Part shown: in pieces, positions 12,128 through 21,289 of the stretch | How positions within the stretch are numbered: position 1 is the stretch's first letter | How the letters are laid out: each line of letters opens with the position of its first letter | Assembly: GCF_014203425.1 (NCBI RefSeq) | Contig: NZ_JACHJC010000001.1 | Coordinates: 620,001 to 684,000, forward strand | Reading direction: 5' to 3' | From: Micromonospora echinospora | GTDB lineage: Bacteria; Actinomycetota; Actinomycetes; Mycobacteriales; Micromonosporaceae | DNA: 64,000 nucleotides | The notes under the pieces: generated by a model | Databases searched by the model: none | The model's input: only the letters and a program-made list of their open reading frames with translations | What the model was told of the DNA's origin: nothing | Made by a program: the position numbers and the translations under genes

Positions 12128-12553
12128 TCAGGCGATCTGTTCCCGGACCTGGCGCTTGAGCCGGGCCAGGATGGCGGTGCCGCCGCGTACCCGCAGCGGG
12201 CTGATCGCCTGGGCCAGCCCCATCCGCTGGTAGAGGTCGTCCGGTACGGCCAGCACCTCCTCGGCGCTCGCCCCGGCCAGCCCTTCGGCGAGGATGCCGG
12301 CGAACGCGCGGGTGGTGGGCGCCTCCGGCGGGCAGTCGAAGACAGTGCTCACCGTCTTGTCCGCGTTCACCTCGGCACGCAGGAAGAACGCGGTCTGACA
12401 CTCGGGGACCTGTTCCAGTTCGGCCCGGTCCACCCCCTCGGGCAGGGGCGGGATCACGTCGGCGAACTCCAGCAGCATTTCCAGCACGACGTCGCGCGGT
12501 GCGGCGGCGAACTCGTCCACGATCTCGGCCAGCTTGGTCGGCATCTCGGGCAT
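12128..12553 (-). CDS. SufE-family sulfur acceptor
   Basis: A 141-residue protein with the SufE/CsdE fold: KLAEIVDEFAAAPRDVVLEMLLEFA, then VPECQTAFFL with Cys52 as the persulfide-accepting residue, then the RAFAGILAEGLAG helix and ILARLKRQV at the end. It takes sulfane sulfur from a desulfurase or, in actinobacteria, a rhodanese. Its usual partner, a CysA/SseA-type sulfurtransferase, is not adjacent but lies at 25129-26031. TAGCCT (minus strand, 12565 to 12560) is 6 nt before the ATG, implying leaderless transcription. Confidence 0.9.
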   Translation of the reverse strand: MPEMPTKLAEIVDEFAAAPRDVVLEMLLEFADVIPPLPEGVDRAELEQVPECQTAFFLRAEVNADKTVSTVFDCPPEAPTTRAFAGILAEGLAGASAEEVLAVPDDLYQRMGLAQAISPLRVRGGTAILARLKRQVREQIA

Positions 12554-12597
12554 GAGTCGAGGCTATCCGCCGCCGCGCGCCGTCACGCGACGGTGGT

Positions 12598-12632
12598 GGC
12601 GGTGCCCCGCGTCACGCGAGCGGGGCACCGCC
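12598..12632 (-). terminator. Perfect 13-bp stem-loop after the CBS gene
   Basis: GGCGGTGCCCCGC (12598-12610) pairs perfectly with GCGGGGCACCGCC (12620-12632) around a 9-nt loop, one base from the CBS-protein stop at 12634-12636. There is no U-tract, as is usual for actinobacterial intrinsic terminators. Confidence 0.75.
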
Positions 12633-12633
12633 C

Positions 12634-13053
12634 TCACGCGTTCGGCGCGGCCTCGCTGATGTCGCTGAGCGCCGACTGGGGGTCGAGCTGCATGGCGAGG
12701 TCGCCGAGGGAGACGATGCCGACGAGCTTGCGGTCGTTGTCGCAGACCAGCACGCGTCGGATGTTGCGCTCGCGCATCAGCGCCGCAGCCTCGTTCGCCG
12801 TGCAGTGCTGCTCGATCATGACCACCTCACGGGTGATGATCGAGCCGATCGTGGTGGTGCCCGGGTCGGCGCGTTCGGCCACCGCCCGCACCACGATGTC
12901 GCGGTCGGTCAGCATGCCGGCGAGCGTGGCGCCGTCGGTCACCACCACGTCGCCGATGTCCGACTCCTTCATCACCCGGGCCGCCTCGTCCAGCGGGGTT
13001 TCTGCCGGGAGGTAGATCACCTGCCTGGTCATCACGTCACTGACGCGGTACAT
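12634..13053 (-). CDS. Two-CBS-domain protein
   Basis: A 139-residue protein made of two tandem CBS motifs (about 7-62 and 72-128): DVMTRQVIYLPAETPLDEAARVM, then GMLTDRDIVVRAVAE closing the first, and REVVMIEQHCTANEAAALM, then VGIVSLGDLA closing the second. A CBS pair forms a Bateman module that binds adenosyl nucleotides; stand-alone ones act as energy or stress sensors. GGAGG lies 5 nt before the ATG. Partner protein unknown. Confidence 0.9.
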   Translation of the reverse strand: MYRVSDVMTRQVIYLPAETPLDEAARVMKESDIGDVVVTDGATLAGMLTDRDIVVRAVAERADPGTTTIGSIITREVVMIEQHCTANEAAALMRERNIRRVLVCDNDRKLVGIVSLGDLAMQLDPQSALSDISEAAPNA

Positions 13054-13107
13054 GAGAGCCTCCGAACAATTCGGTCGATCCGTTTGCGGTACCCGGTGCC
13101 GCGTTCG

Positions 13108-14877
13108 CTACACCCCGTTGTGGCGCGTCGCGCCCACCTCGTCGCGCAGACGCTCCACGATGTCCTCCACCGGCACCTCGGTCCGTTCGCCGCTGGCCCG
13201 GTCGCGCAGCTCCACGTACCCGTCGGCCAGGCGGCGGCCGACCACGACGGCGCGCGGGACGCCGATCAGCTCGGCGTCGGTGAACTTCACCCCGGCGGAG
13301 ACGTGGGTGCGGTCGTCGACGAGCACGCGCAGGCCGGCGGCGGCGAGGCGCCCGCCGAGGTCGAGCGCCGCGTCGAGCTGCGGCCCCTTCCCGGCGGCGA
13401 CCAGGTGTACGTCGCACGGCGCGACAGCCGTGGGCCAGACCAGCCCTCGGTCGTCGTGGTGCTGCTCGGCCACCGCGGCGACCGCCCGGGACACGCCGAT
13501 GCCGTAGCAGCCCATCGTGGGCCGGACCGGCTTGCCCTCCGGGCCGAGTACGTCGACCGCGAACGCGTCGGTGTACCGGCGTCCGAGCTGGAAGATGTGC
13601 CCGACCTCGATGCCCCGCCGGATGGTCAGCTCGCCCCCGTCGCAGGCCGGGCAGGGGTCACCGGGGCGCACCTCTGCCGCTTCGATCGTGCCGTCCGGTA
13701 CGAAGTCGCGCTCGCACACCACGTCGGTGGCGTGCCGGCCCGGCTCGTTCGCGCCGGTCAGCCAGGCGGTGCCGGGCACCACGCGGGGGTCGACCAGGTA
13801 GCGGATGCCGTACTTCGCCAGGATCTGCGGCCCGATGTAGCCGCGGACCAGCTCCGGGTGAGCGTCCCAGTCCTCGAAGACCGCCACTGTGGCCGGGGCC
13901 AGCACTGCCTCGACCCGCTTGAGGTCCACCTCGCGGTCACCGGGCAGACCGATCACCAGCGGTTCGACCCGCTCGGCGCCGGGCCGGCGGACGCTGAGGA
14001 CCACGTTCTTCAACGTGTCGGCAGCGGTCCAGCCGGTGCGCCCACCCAGCTTCCGGGCCTCGGCCAGCTCGACCAGAGCCGCGATGGTGGGCGTCTCCGG
14101 GGTGTCGTGCGCCTCGGCGGGCGGGTGCGCGTCCGGGTCACCGGCGGCCGGGGCGCGGGTCACCACCGCCTCGGTGTTCGCCGCGTAGTCGCAGGCGGTG
14201 CAGCCGACGAACGTGTCCTCACCGACCGGTGTGGCGGCCAGGAACTCCTCCGACGCGGACCCACCCATCGCGCCGGACATCGCGTGGACAGTGGTGAAGT
14301 CCAGCCCGAGCCGGGTGAACACGCGCTCGTAGGCGGCCCGGTGCCGGTCGTACGCCGCCTGGAGCCCGGCGTCGTCCAGGTCGAACGAGTAGGCGTCCTT
14401 CATCAGGAACTCGCGCCCGCGCAGCAGACCGGCCCGGGGACGGGCCTCGTCGCGGAACTTCGTCTGGATCTGGAACAGCGTCACCGGGAAGTCCCGGTAC
14501 GAGGTGAACAGGTCCTTCACCAGCAGCGCGGCCAACTCCTCGTGGGTCGGCGCGAGCAGGTGGTCGGCGCCCTTGCGGTCGGCGAGCGTGAAGATGTCGT
14601 CCCCGTACTCGGTCCACCGCCCGCTGGTCCGGTAGGGCTCGGCCGGGAGCAGCGCCGGGAAGTGCACCTCCTGGTCGCCGATCGCTGTCATCTCGTCCCG
14701 CACGATCGCGGTGATCCGGTCCAGCACGAGCTTGCCCAGCGGCAGCCAGGTGTAGCCGCCCGGTGCGGCCCGGCGGACGTATCCGGCGCGCAGCAGCAGC
14801 CGGTGGCTCGGCACCTCCGCGTCGGCCGGGTCCTCGCGCAGGGTCCGGAGCAGCAGGGTCGACATGCGCAGCAGCAT
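13108..14877 (-). CDS. proS: Prolyl-tRNA synthetase, bacterial type
   Basis: A 589-residue class II synthetase that charges tRNA(Pro). Motif 2 is seen in [30 protein letters not shown] and motif 3 near [13 protein letters not shown]. An INS editing domain occupies about 225-400 ([16 protein letters not shown]... LKNVVLSV... [11 protein letters not shown]), which removes mischarged alanine and defines the bacterial type. The anticodon-binding domain closes the protein ([11 protein letters not shown] onward). TAGGCT on the minus strand (14889 to 14884) lies 6 nt before the ATG at 14877, supporting that start on a leaderless transcript. Confidence 0.97.
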   Translation of the reverse strand: MLLRMSTLLLRTLREDPADAEVPSHRLLLRAGYVRRAAPGGYTWLPLGKLVLDRITAIVRDEMTAIGDQEVHFPALLPAEPYRTSGRWTEYGDDIFTLADRKGADHLLAPTHEELAALLVKDLFTSYRDFPVTLFQIQTKFRDEARPRAGLLRGREFLMKDAYSFDLDDAGLQAAYDRHRAAYERVFTRLGLDFTTVHAMSGAMGGSASEEFLAATPVGEDTFVGCTACDYAANTEAVVTRAPAAGDPDAHPPAEAHDTPETPTIAALVELAEARKLGGRTGWTAADTLKNVVLSVRRPGAERVEPLVIGLPGDREVDLKRVEAVLAPATVAVFEDWDAHPELVRGYIGPQILAKYGIRYLVDPRVVPGTAWLTGANEPGRHATDVVCERDFVPDGTIEAAEVRPGDPCPACDGGELTIRRGIEVGHIFQLGRRYTDAFAVDVLGPEGKPVRPTMGCYGIGVSRAVAAVAEQHHDDRGLVWPTAVAPCDVHLVAAGKGPQLDAALDLGGRLAAAGLRVLVDDRTHVSAGVKFTDAELIGVPRAVVVGRRLADGYVELRDRASGERTEVPVEDIVERLRDEVGATRHNGV

Positions 14878-15038
14878 TGCCGCAGCCTATGGCGCGAGCG
14901 GAGGGCCGGGCGACCCCTTTCGGTGTCCGTGCGGACCGATCGTCGCCGGCTCGGCGAGGTGGCGGTATCGACACCAGTCGGATGCCGCCAACCCGCCGAG
15001 ATGGCGCGGACGGGCCGGCAGATGTCGCGGGTGTCCGG

Positions 15039-15044
15039 TAGGAA
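15039..15044 (+). promoter_or_regulatory. Leaderless -10 (TAGGAA) for the VOC gene
   Basis: TAGGAA is 6 nt upstream of the ATG at 15051. It could double as a weak Shine-Dalgarno, so leaderless transcription is an inference from spacing alone. The 173-bp gap back to proS shows nothing else except the proS -10. Confidence 0.35.
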
Positions 15045-15050
15045 TGCGGC

Positions 15051-15425
15051 ATGGCTGAGCGACCGCTGATGAAGCTGACGACAACGGTGCTGGACGCGCC
15101 GTCCGCAGAGGACCTGGCCGCGTTCTACGAGCGGCTGCTCGGCTGGACCCGGCGCGAGAAGGAACACGACTGGGTTCTCCTCGCCCCGCCGGAGGGCGGC
15201 CACTGGCTGGCGTTCCAGGACGAGCCGGCCTACGTGCGGCCGGTGTGGCCGGCCGGTCCCGGCGACCAGCAGATGTCTGTCCACCTCGACATCAAGGTCG
15301 ACGACCTGGAGGCGGCCGTGGAATACGCGGTGTCGGTCGGCGCGACGCTGCCCGACTTTCAGCCGCAGGACGACGTCCGGGTGCTCCTCGACCCGGACGG
15401 TCACCCGTTCTGCTTCTACCTCTGA
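15051..15425 (+). CDS. VOC (glyoxalase-fold) protein
   Basis: A 124-residue protein with the VOC fold: LTTTVLDAPSAEDLAAFYERLLGW at the N-terminus, SVHLDIKVDDLEAAVEYAVSVGA at the second-half start, and VLLDPDGHPFCFYL at the end. The GHPFCFYL ending marks a large actinobacterial subfamily of unknown substrate. It is followed 1 bp later by the first Imm5-like gene, so the three genes to 16520 may form one transcript. Confidence 0.9.
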   Translation: MAERPLMKLTTTVLDAPSAEDLAAFYERLLGWTRREKEHDWVLLAPPEGGHWLAFQDEPAYVRPVWPAGPGDQQMSVHLDIKVDDLEAAVEYAVSVGATLPDFQPQDDVRVLLDPDGHPFCFYL

Positions 15426-15426
15426 C

Positions 15427-16008
15427 ATGGGTGGTGTCAATCCGTCGGCTCGCGCCGTGAGTCAGTCAGCGCCCGGGGACTTCGACCTGACGATGGACGA
15501 GTTGCGCGAGGTGGCGCGGTACGCAGTCCGGCACGCGGAGGACGTCCTCCCGGTCTACGAGCGGGCGGTTCCGGACGGCCCGCGTCCCCGCGCGGCGATC
15601 GACGCCGCCTGGACGTTCGCGCGCGGTGCCGCCCGGACGAAACTCCAGCGGGTCACGTCCCTCGACGCGCACCGGGCCGCCCGGTCCGCGCCCACCGAGT
15701 CCGCGCGCCTGGCCGCCCGGGCCGCCGGTGACGCCGCCGCGGCCGCGTACCTGCACCCGATCGCGAAGGCCACCCAGGTCGGCCACATCCTGCGGGCCGC
15801 CGCGAACGCCGCGCGCGTCGCCGAACTGGAAGCCGGCGGCGACGAGACCGTCGGGCAGGCGATGCTGGACCGGTACCGGCAGCTCACCACGCCCGTACTC
15901 GTCGACGTGCTCCGCCGCTATCCGCCGCTGACCGGCGGCGGCAGCCGTGTGGCCCGGCTGATGAGCACACTGGACCACGACCTGCGGCACCGCGAGGCCG
16001 CGTCGTGA
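15427..16008 (+). CDS. Imm5-like putative immunity protein, copy 1
   Basis: A 193-residue, alanine-rich, all-helical protein: FDLTMDELREVARYAVRHAEDVLPVYERAVPDGPRPRAAIDAAWTFARG and so on. The pattern PRxAIxxAxxxxRG, followed by a second helix pair rich in AARAAGDAAAAAYLHP, resembles proteins I know as 'putative immunity protein' of the Imm-5-like family; that is from memory. The ATG at 15427 is 2 bp after the VOC stop. Its stop overlaps the GTG of the next gene, a paralogue. No polymorphic toxin is adjacent. Confidence 0.7.
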   Translation: MGGVNPSARAVSQSAPGDFDLTMDELREVARYAVRHAEDVLPVYERAVPDGPRPRAAIDAAWTFARGAARTKLQRVTSLDAHRAARSAPTESARLAARAAGDAAAAAYLHPIAKATQVGHILRAAANAARVAELEAGGDETVGQAMLDRYRQLTTPVLVDVLRRYPPLTGGGSRVARLMSTLDHDLRHREAAS

Positions 16009-16520
16009 TCCTGCCGAAGGTCCGCGATCCCCGGTTCACCACGATCCGCCGGGGCGGGACGCTCACCGACGAGCACCACCACCTGCTGGCGCTCTGGGCC
16101 GCCACCTGCGCCGAGCACGTCCTCGGCCTGTTCGAGGCGGTCCGGCCGGACGACAGCCGTCCGCGCGAGGCGATCGCGTACGCCCGGGCCTGGGTGCGGG
16201 GCGAGGTCAGGATGATGGAGGCGCGCGCGGCCGGGGGTCACGCCATGGGCGCGGCCCGGGACCTGCGCGGGGCGGCCCGCAACGCCGCGTACGCCGCCGG
16301 ACAGGCCGCCGTCGTGGCCCACGTCGCCGCGCACGAACTCGGCGCCGCCGCGTACGCGATCAAGGCGGTACGCGCGGCGGCGCCCGCCGGTCTCGGCGAG
16401 GCGGCCGGGCGGGCCGAGTGCCGGTGGCAGCGCGACCAGCTCCCGGCCGAGATCCGCGAGCTGGTCCTGGACGACCAGCGGCTGCGCAACGACATCTGCT
16501 GGTCGGTCTTCGACTGCTGA
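16005..16520 (+). CDS. Imm5-like putative immunity protein, copy 2
   Basis: A 171-residue protein starting MILPKVRDPRFTTIRRGGTLTDEHHHLLALWAA. This N-terminal block is highly characteristic of the Imm-5-like putative immunity family. The PREAIAYARAWVRGEVRMMEARA segment aligns with PRAAIDAAWTFARGAARTKLQRV of the upstream gene, so the two are diverged tandem duplicates. GTGA overlap (16005-16008) couples them. Function unproven; such proteins may be orphan immunity proteins or may have another job. Confidence 0.78.
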   Translation: MILPKVRDPRFTTIRRGGTLTDEHHHLLALWAATCAEHVLGLFEAVRPDDSRPREAIAYARAWVRGEVRMMEARAAGGHAMGAARDLRGAARNAAYAAGQAAVVAHVAAHELGAAAYAIKAVRAAAPAGLGEAAGRAECRWQRDQLPAEIRELVLDDQRLRNDICWSVFDC

Positions 16521-16635
16521 CGCCGGCCGGGTCCTGTCGGGAAAGTGCCACGGGCGGCGGCAACCATGGCGTGGGCGGGTGGCGTCTCGGAAGGCGTCAC
16601 GCTGATGCACCACCTGACCCCAAGGACCGGCTCGT

Positions 16636-17166
16636 GTGGATCTTCTCCTGACTGAGTTCGACCTGTTCGTCCGAACTCGTACGCCCGCGCTGCTGCGCTC
16701 CGCCTACCTGCTGACCGGCGACCAGCATCTGGCCGAGGATCTCGTCCAGTCCGCCCTGGCCCGTACGCACCGTGCCTGGAACCGGTTGCACGAGACCGGC
16801 AACGCGGAGGCGTACACCCGGAAGGTCATGTACCACCTGCAGGTCTCCTGGTGGCGACGTCGCCGGGTGGCCGAGTCGATGCCGGGCGACATGCCCGAGC
16901 CGCGCGGAGGCGAATCGGCCCTCGACCACGCCCAGCAGACCACGCTCCGGCTGACCCTTCGGGCCGCGCTGTCCCGGCTCTCTCCCAAACAGCGGGCCGT
17001 GCTGGTTCTGCGGTTCTTCGAGGACCGCACCGAAACCGAGGCCGCCGACCTGCTCGGCGTGACAGTCGGCACCGTCAAGAGCCAGACCTCGAAGGCGCTG
17101 GCGAAGCTGCGCAGCGTGGCACCGGAGCTCGCCGAGCTGTACGTCACGGAAGGAACCGCCCGATGA
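16636..17166 (+). CDS. SigE-family ECF sigma factor
   Basis: A 176-residue RNA polymerase sigma factor with only regions 2 and 4. Region 2 is FDLFVRTRTPALLRSAYLLTGDQHLAEDLVQSALARTHRAW with the tryptophan-arginine block VSWWRRRR. Region 4 is LSPKQRAVLVLRFFEDRTETEAADLLGVTVGTVKSQTSKALAKLR. The SWWRRRR motif places it in the actinobacterial SigE group. Start is GTG at 16636. It overlaps the next gene by 4 bp; that membrane-anchored protein is probably its regulator. Confidence 0.93.
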   Translation: MDLLLTEFDLFVRTRTPALLRSAYLLTGDQHLAEDLVQSALARTHRAWNRLHETGNAEAYTRKVMYHLQVSWWRRRRVAESMPGDMPEPRGGESALDHAQQTTLRLTLRAALSRLSPKQRAVLVLRFFEDRTETEAADLLGVTVGTVKSQTSKALAKLRSVAPELAELYVTEGTAR

Positions 17167-18332
17167 ACCAGGACCGACTGCGTTTCGACCTGGCCGACCT
17201 CGCCGAGGAGGTCACCCCCGTCGACCTGCGGGACCGGGCACTGCGTACCTCGCGGCGGCTCGGCATCCAGCGGGCCGCCGCCACCTCTGCCGCCGTGCTG
17301 GTGGTGCTGGCGGCCGCGACCGGAACGGCACTGGCGATCCGGCCGAACAGCCAGACGCCCGTGCCGGCCGGGCCGTCGGTGACCGCCACCGCCCCGCCGG
17401 TCGAGACCACTGCGACCCCGTCCGCCGAGCCGTCGAGCACGCCCAGTGAAACCACCGGCGAGGGGCCGAACGGCGACGTGACCTTCGGGCGGCTCGTCTA
17501 CGGCCCGTCCGACCTGGCGAACGCCCCGTCCCCGACGAGCACCGTCCGGCTTCAGTCCTGGCGACCGGGCGACAACCCGGTCCGCCTGCTCGGTCTCCCG
17601 TACGGGCCGGCGCAGGTCAACGTCGCGGTGTCACCCGACGGAAAGAGGGTGGCCTGGGTCGAGGCGACCGGTGCGGTGTGGGTGTCGGCCCCCGACGGGT
17701 CGGGGCGGCGCAAGCTCCGGGACGGCGTCGACGACCTCTGCTGGTCACCCGTCTGGCTGCCGGACTCGCAACAGCTCGTCGTGCGTCTGACCGCCGCCGG
17801 CGGCGGCGACCCGGACACCGGCGTGCTCGACGCCTCCTCCGGGAAGTTCACGAGGGTGACGGGCCTCGACGGCTGTCACGCCGTGTTCGCGGCGGACGGG
17901 ACACTGGCGTTCGCCGACGGCTCCGACGGCACGATCGTCCTCACCGACCGGAACGGCAAGAACCGACGGACGGTGCCGGGTCTGGGCGCCAAGGGCAGCC
18001 GGTACGTCTCCTTCGACCTGTCCAGTCTCTCCCCGGACGGCCGGCAGGTCGCGCTCCTGCGGATCGACCGGAACGGCACGTACGGGGACGCGGCACGGGA
18101 GCTTCTCGTCAACGCCGTGCTCGACACCCGGACCGGCAAGGAGGTGTCGCTGCCGCTGGAGGGACGTCAACTGCGGCAGGTCTTCTTCCAGCCGGACGGG
18201 TCGATGGTGGTCCGGGTCCGCAGCGGTGACCGCTACGTGGTGGTACTGGTGGACGCGACCGGCAGGAAGATCACCGAGCGGGCGGAGCCCTCGGCTCTGC
18301 GGGACATGCAGATCGTCGGCGCGCTCGGCTGA
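17163..18332 (+). CDS. Membrane-anchored WD40-like beta-propeller, sigma partner
   Basis: A 389-residue protein. Residues 1-37 are cytoplasmic (LRFDLADLAEEVTPVDLRDRALRTSRRLG), about 38-60 span the membrane, and a Pro/Ser/Thr linker (about 65-100) leads to an exported beta-propeller with repeats such as VAVSPDGKRVAWVEATGAVWV and SSLSPDGRQVALLRID. The short cytoplasmic segment and coupling to the sigma gene suggest a sigma-binding anti-sigma-like role, but no ZAS zinc motif (HxxxCxxC) is present. ATGA overlap at 17163-17166. Confidence 0.8.
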   Translation: MNQDRLRFDLADLAEEVTPVDLRDRALRTSRRLGIQRAAATSAAVLVVLAAATGTALAIRPNSQTPVPAGPSVTATAPPVETTATPSAEPSSTPSETTGEGPNGDVTFGRLVYGPSDLANAPSPTSTVRLQSWRPGDNPVRLLGLPYGPAQVNVAVSPDGKRVAWVEATGAVWVSAPDGSGRRKLRDGVDDLCWSPVWLPDSQQLVVRLTAAGGGDPDTGVLDASSGKFTRVTGLDGCHAVFAADGTLAFADGSDGTIVLTDRNGKNRRTVPGLGAKGSRYVSFDLSSLSPDGRQVALLRIDRNGTYGDAARELLVNAVLDTRTGKEVSLPLEGRQLRQVFFQPDGSMVVRVRSGDRYVVVLVDATGRKITERAEPSALRDMQIVGALG

Positions 18333-18342
18333 GGTGACTCGT

Positions 18343-18374
18343 CGGGGCGGACCACGCAGGGGTGGCCCGCCCCG
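18343..18374. terminator. Bidirectional stem-loop between convergent genes
   Basis: CGGGGCGGACCAC (18343-18355) pairs with GTGGCCCGCCCCG (18362-18374) with one mismatch and a 6-nt loop. It sits between convergent stops at 18332 and 18382 and can serve both. Confidence 0.7.
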
Positions 18375-18381
18375 GCGGCGT

Positions 18382-19785
18382 TCAACGCAGGACCGTGATC
18401 GCCGCGTCCGCGGTGACGTGCTTCCAGGGCACCAGCACCACAGTGCCGTCGCGCTCCAGCACCGTCGCGTCGCTGCCCTCGGTGCCGGCCGACAGTGGCG
18501 CCTCGGCCACCACGCTCACCTTCCCGGTGGCCGGATCGATCCGGACCAGCCGCGGAGCGAGATCCCGCCGGTCGCCCACCTCCCACGCCAGCAGGCCCTG
18601 CTCGTCGAGGCGGACGAGCTCCACCTCGCTGTCGGTGTGCCCGGCCGACACCCAGCGCCGTTTCCCGGTGGCCAGGTCGATCGCCACCACCTGGTTGGCC
18701 TGGCGCATCTTGTCGCCCACCGGAGAGGACTCGGTCGGCAGGTAGAGCGTGTCCGCGTCGGCCAGGTACGGCCGGATCTGCGGCCCGCTCACCGTGTTGG
18801 AACGGTTGACCGGCAGGTCGCTGAACCGCGTACCGTCGACGGGGTTGCCGAACGTGGCCCGCTCCTTGCCGGTGGCGTCGCGCGCGACGAACGTCTCGGT
18901 GCTCAGGCCGGGCCGGCTGACCAGCGGGTCGACGCTGAGCACCCCGTCGCTCTGCTGCGCGGCGGGCAGGTCCTGCTTCCAGCGCGGCTTGCCGGTGGCC
19001 GGGTCCAGGCCGAGCAGCGCCCCCCGGTCGCCGTCACAGAGCGTGGTGACCACCGCCTGGTCCCCGGCGGCCTGCACGTCGGTCAGGCGGCAGTCGCGGC
19101 CGGGCAGCAGCCGGTCGGCGTCGGTCTGCCACAGCCGCTTGCCGTCGGCCAGCGAGTAGCCGAGGACGCTCTCGCCGCTGCGGACGACCACCTGCCCGGC
19201 GGCCACCGACAGGTCGGGGGCGACGGTCTCGGACCGGCCCGTCCGGCGTTCGACAGGGAACGTCACCCGCCACGTCTGCGTGCCACCGGCCGCGTCGAAC
19301 CCGACGAGCGTGTCGCACGAGTCGGCCGGACCGAGCGCCACCACACCCCGCCCGTCGGCGAGGGTCTGCGCGGCCGCGCACAGCGAGGCCGCCTGCGGCG
19401 CGGGCACGCCCCACGCCTGGCCGCCGTCGCCGAGCCGGTAGGCGATGATCCCGTCCGGCTGGGCCCGGACCACCGCGTCGCCGACCAGCCAGGCGCCGAA
19501 CATGTCCTGCCCGTCGTACGTCTTCAGCCCGTTGCGCTGCAGCTCCGGGAAGTCGAGCACCCACGCGGTACGCAGCTTCTTCCCGTCGTCGTCACCGCCG
19601 CCGACCAGCCGGGACACGCCGTAGGCGGTGCCGGCCGCGACCGCGAGCACTGCCACCAGGCCACCGGCCACCAGCAACGCCACGCGCCCGCGCCGCTTCG
19701 GCGCCGTCGGCGGCGCACCGACCGGACCCGGGCGGCCCACCGGCGGGTACGCGGGCGGCGGGTACTGCTGGTGCTGATACGTCAT
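18382..19785 (-). CDS. PQQ-type beta-propeller, membrane-anchored
   Basis: A 467-residue protein. A proline-rich cytoplasmic leader (MTYQHQQYPPPAYPPVGRPG) precedes one membrane span at about 33-58 and an exported PQQ-like propeller with repeats such as LVGFDAAGGTQTWRVTF, VLGYSLADGKRLWQTD, LLGLDPATGKPRWKQDL and VVAIDLATGKRRWVSA. The W-containing repeat ends are typical of BamB/PQQ-like blades. No catalytic residues are evident, so a scaffold or sensing role is likely. It starts 19 bp after the metalloprotease-like gene and is probably co-transcribed. Confidence 0.85.
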   Translation of the reverse strand: MTYQHQQYPPPAYPPVGRPGPVGAPPTAPKRRGRVALLVAGGLVAVLAVAAGTAYGVSRLVGGGDDDGKKLRTAWVLDFPELQRNGLKTYDGQDMFGAWLVGDAVVRAQPDGIIAYRLGDGGQAWGVPAPQAASLCAAAQTLADGRGVVALGPADSCDTLVGFDAAGGTQTWRVTFPVERRTGRSETVAPDLSVAAGQVVVRSGESVLGYSLADGKRLWQTDADRLLPGRDCRLTDVQAAGDQAVVTTLCDGDRGALLGLDPATGKPRWKQDLPAAQQSDGVLSVDPLVSRPGLSTETFVARDATGKERATFGNPVDGTRFSDLPVNRSNTVSGPQIRPYLADADTLYLPTESSPVGDKMRQANQVVAIDLATGKRRWVSAGHTDSEVELVRLDEQGLLAWEVGDRRDLAPRLVRIDPATGKVSVVAEAPLSAGTEGSDATVLERDGTVVLVPWKHVTADAAITVLR

Positions 19786-19804
19786 CGGTCGTCTCCCGTT
19801 TCCG

Positions 19805-21289
19805 TCAGCCCGCCAGTTCGCGGACGTAGTCGGCCCAGCCGGCCTGGAACTCGTCGAGCGACACGCCGAGCACGTCCCGGGCGGCGCGGTCGGTCGGGGT
19901 GCCGCCGTAGACCGCCTCGACGAAGCGGAACAGCTTCGGTTCGCCGTGCTTCTCGGCGAGGTGGTTCATCGCGGTGTGCCCGAGCCAGTAGTGGAAGGTC
20001 AGCAGGCCGCTCTTCTCCCAGTCGCCGTTGCTGGGCAGCGTGCCGTTCCAGCCGTTGCGGACCAACTGCAGGGCCTGCGCCGTGCGGTCGCTGGCGGACA
20101 GCGGGCGGCCGTGGAAGGCGATGTACTCGGCGAAGCCCTCGACCACCCACTCGTCGAGCTTGCTGAACTCGTCCACAGCGGCCGGGTCGGTGCGGGGCGT
20201 CATCAGCGAGTGCGCGATCTCGTGCCGCAACACCATGTGGGCGTCGTTGTCGCCGCCGGAGCGGGTGAAGTAACGATCTCTGGTGTCCACCACGATGCGG
20301 GTGCCGCCGATCGTGGTCCTGCCGTCCTTGCGCTCGGCCGCGACCATGCCCACCGAGTAGCCCGCCTCGGTGGCCTTCTCGGTGCCGATCCGGTAGAGCG
20401 AGGTCATCTCTTCCTTGCCGGCGGCGAGCGTGACGACGAACTTGTCCGACACCGGCTCGGGCGGCGCGTTGGCCCGCCACACGGCCAGGTTGCTCGTCAC
20501 CGACTTGTCGACGGCCGGGGCGTACCGCCTCGCCACGTCGGCCCGGGCAGCGTCGGTGATGATCAGGGCGAACGGGGTCCGCTCGACATGGATGTCCTGC
20601 CACTTGTCCCACGGTCCGGGGTAGTAGACCGTCTTCGAGTCGCCGTTGCCGCCGGCCGGCGCGCCGGTCACAGCGGTGACCCGGATCGGCGCGTCCTTGC
20701 CTTCGCGGACGATCGTCCAGCGGTACCACTCGGCGACCGGCGCCATGTCGAAGCCGTCCAGTTGGTGCACGAAGGAGACGTCGAGCTGGAACGTGACGCC
20801 CTGCCCGAAGGCGTCGCTGACGCGGCCCTGCTTCTCGATCGTCTCGTAGCGGGCCACCGACAGCGGCAACTTGCCCAGGTTGCGGAACAGCTGGGTCTGC
20901 CCGGCTATCAACTCCTTGCGGGCCGGGTCGAACGCGGCCAGGTAGCCGTCCAGGTCCTTCGCCGCCAGCGCCTGGCTGTGCCGGTCGAGCAGGCCGGTCA
21001 GCTCGGCGTCCGTGACGGTGACGCCGTTCGCGCCGGCTGCGGCCTTCGGCGCCGGGCCGTCCTCGTCGTCGCCGCGCAGGCTCAGCCCGACGCCGACCGC
21101 CGCGCCGGCGCAGACCGCCAGCGCGAGCGCGCCCGCCGCGAGCCCGATCCAGAGCCCACGGCGGGACTTCGGCGCCTGGGGTGGCGGCCCCCACGGCGCC
21201 GGCTGCGCGGGCGGCGGTGGTGCGCCGTACCGGGGGTCGGCGTTGCCGGGCGGCGGCCAACCTGCCGCCGGTGGGTGCCCCTGCGTCAT
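19805..21289 (-). CDS. Membrane-anchored HEXXH peptidase-like protein
   Basis: A 494-residue protein. A Pro/Gly-rich cytoplasmic leader (to about 40) precedes a transmembrane segment GLWIGLAAGALALAVCAGAAVGVGL. The extracytoplasmic region has an NTF2-like/stalk part (about 85-230), then a zinc-peptidase core: H356-E-I-A-H360 with downstream E384 or E388 in VVEGFAEYIAF as the likely third ligand, as in gluzincins. GAGGA lies 6 nt before ATG 21289. Substrate unknown. Same leader style as the PQQ-propeller gene behind it, suggesting a shared cell-surface complex. Confidence 0.85.
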   Translation of the reverse strand: MTQGHPPAAGWPPPGNADPRYGAPPPPAQPAPWGPPPQAPKSRRGLWIGLAAGALALAVCAGAAVGVGLSLRGDDEDGPAPKAAAGANGVTVTDAELTGLLDRHSQALAAKDLDGYLAAFDPARKELIAGQTQLFRNLGKLPLSVARYETIEKQGRVSDAFGQGVTFQLDVSFVHQLDGFDMAPVAEWYRWTIVREGKDAPIRVTAVTGAPAGGNGDSKTVYYPGPWDKWQDIHVERTPFALIITDAARADVARRYAPAVDKSVTSNLAVWRANAPPEPVSDKFVVTLAAGKEEMTSLYRIGTEKATEAGYSVGMVAAERKDGRTTIGGTRIVVDTRDRYFTRSGGDNDAHMVLRHEIAHSLMTPRTDPAAVDEFSKLDEWVVEGFAEYIAFHGRPLSASDRTAQALQLVRNGWNGTLPSNGDWEKSGLLTFHYWLGHTAMNHLAEKHGEPKLFRFVEAVYGGTPTDRAARDVLGVSLDEFQAGWADYVRELAG

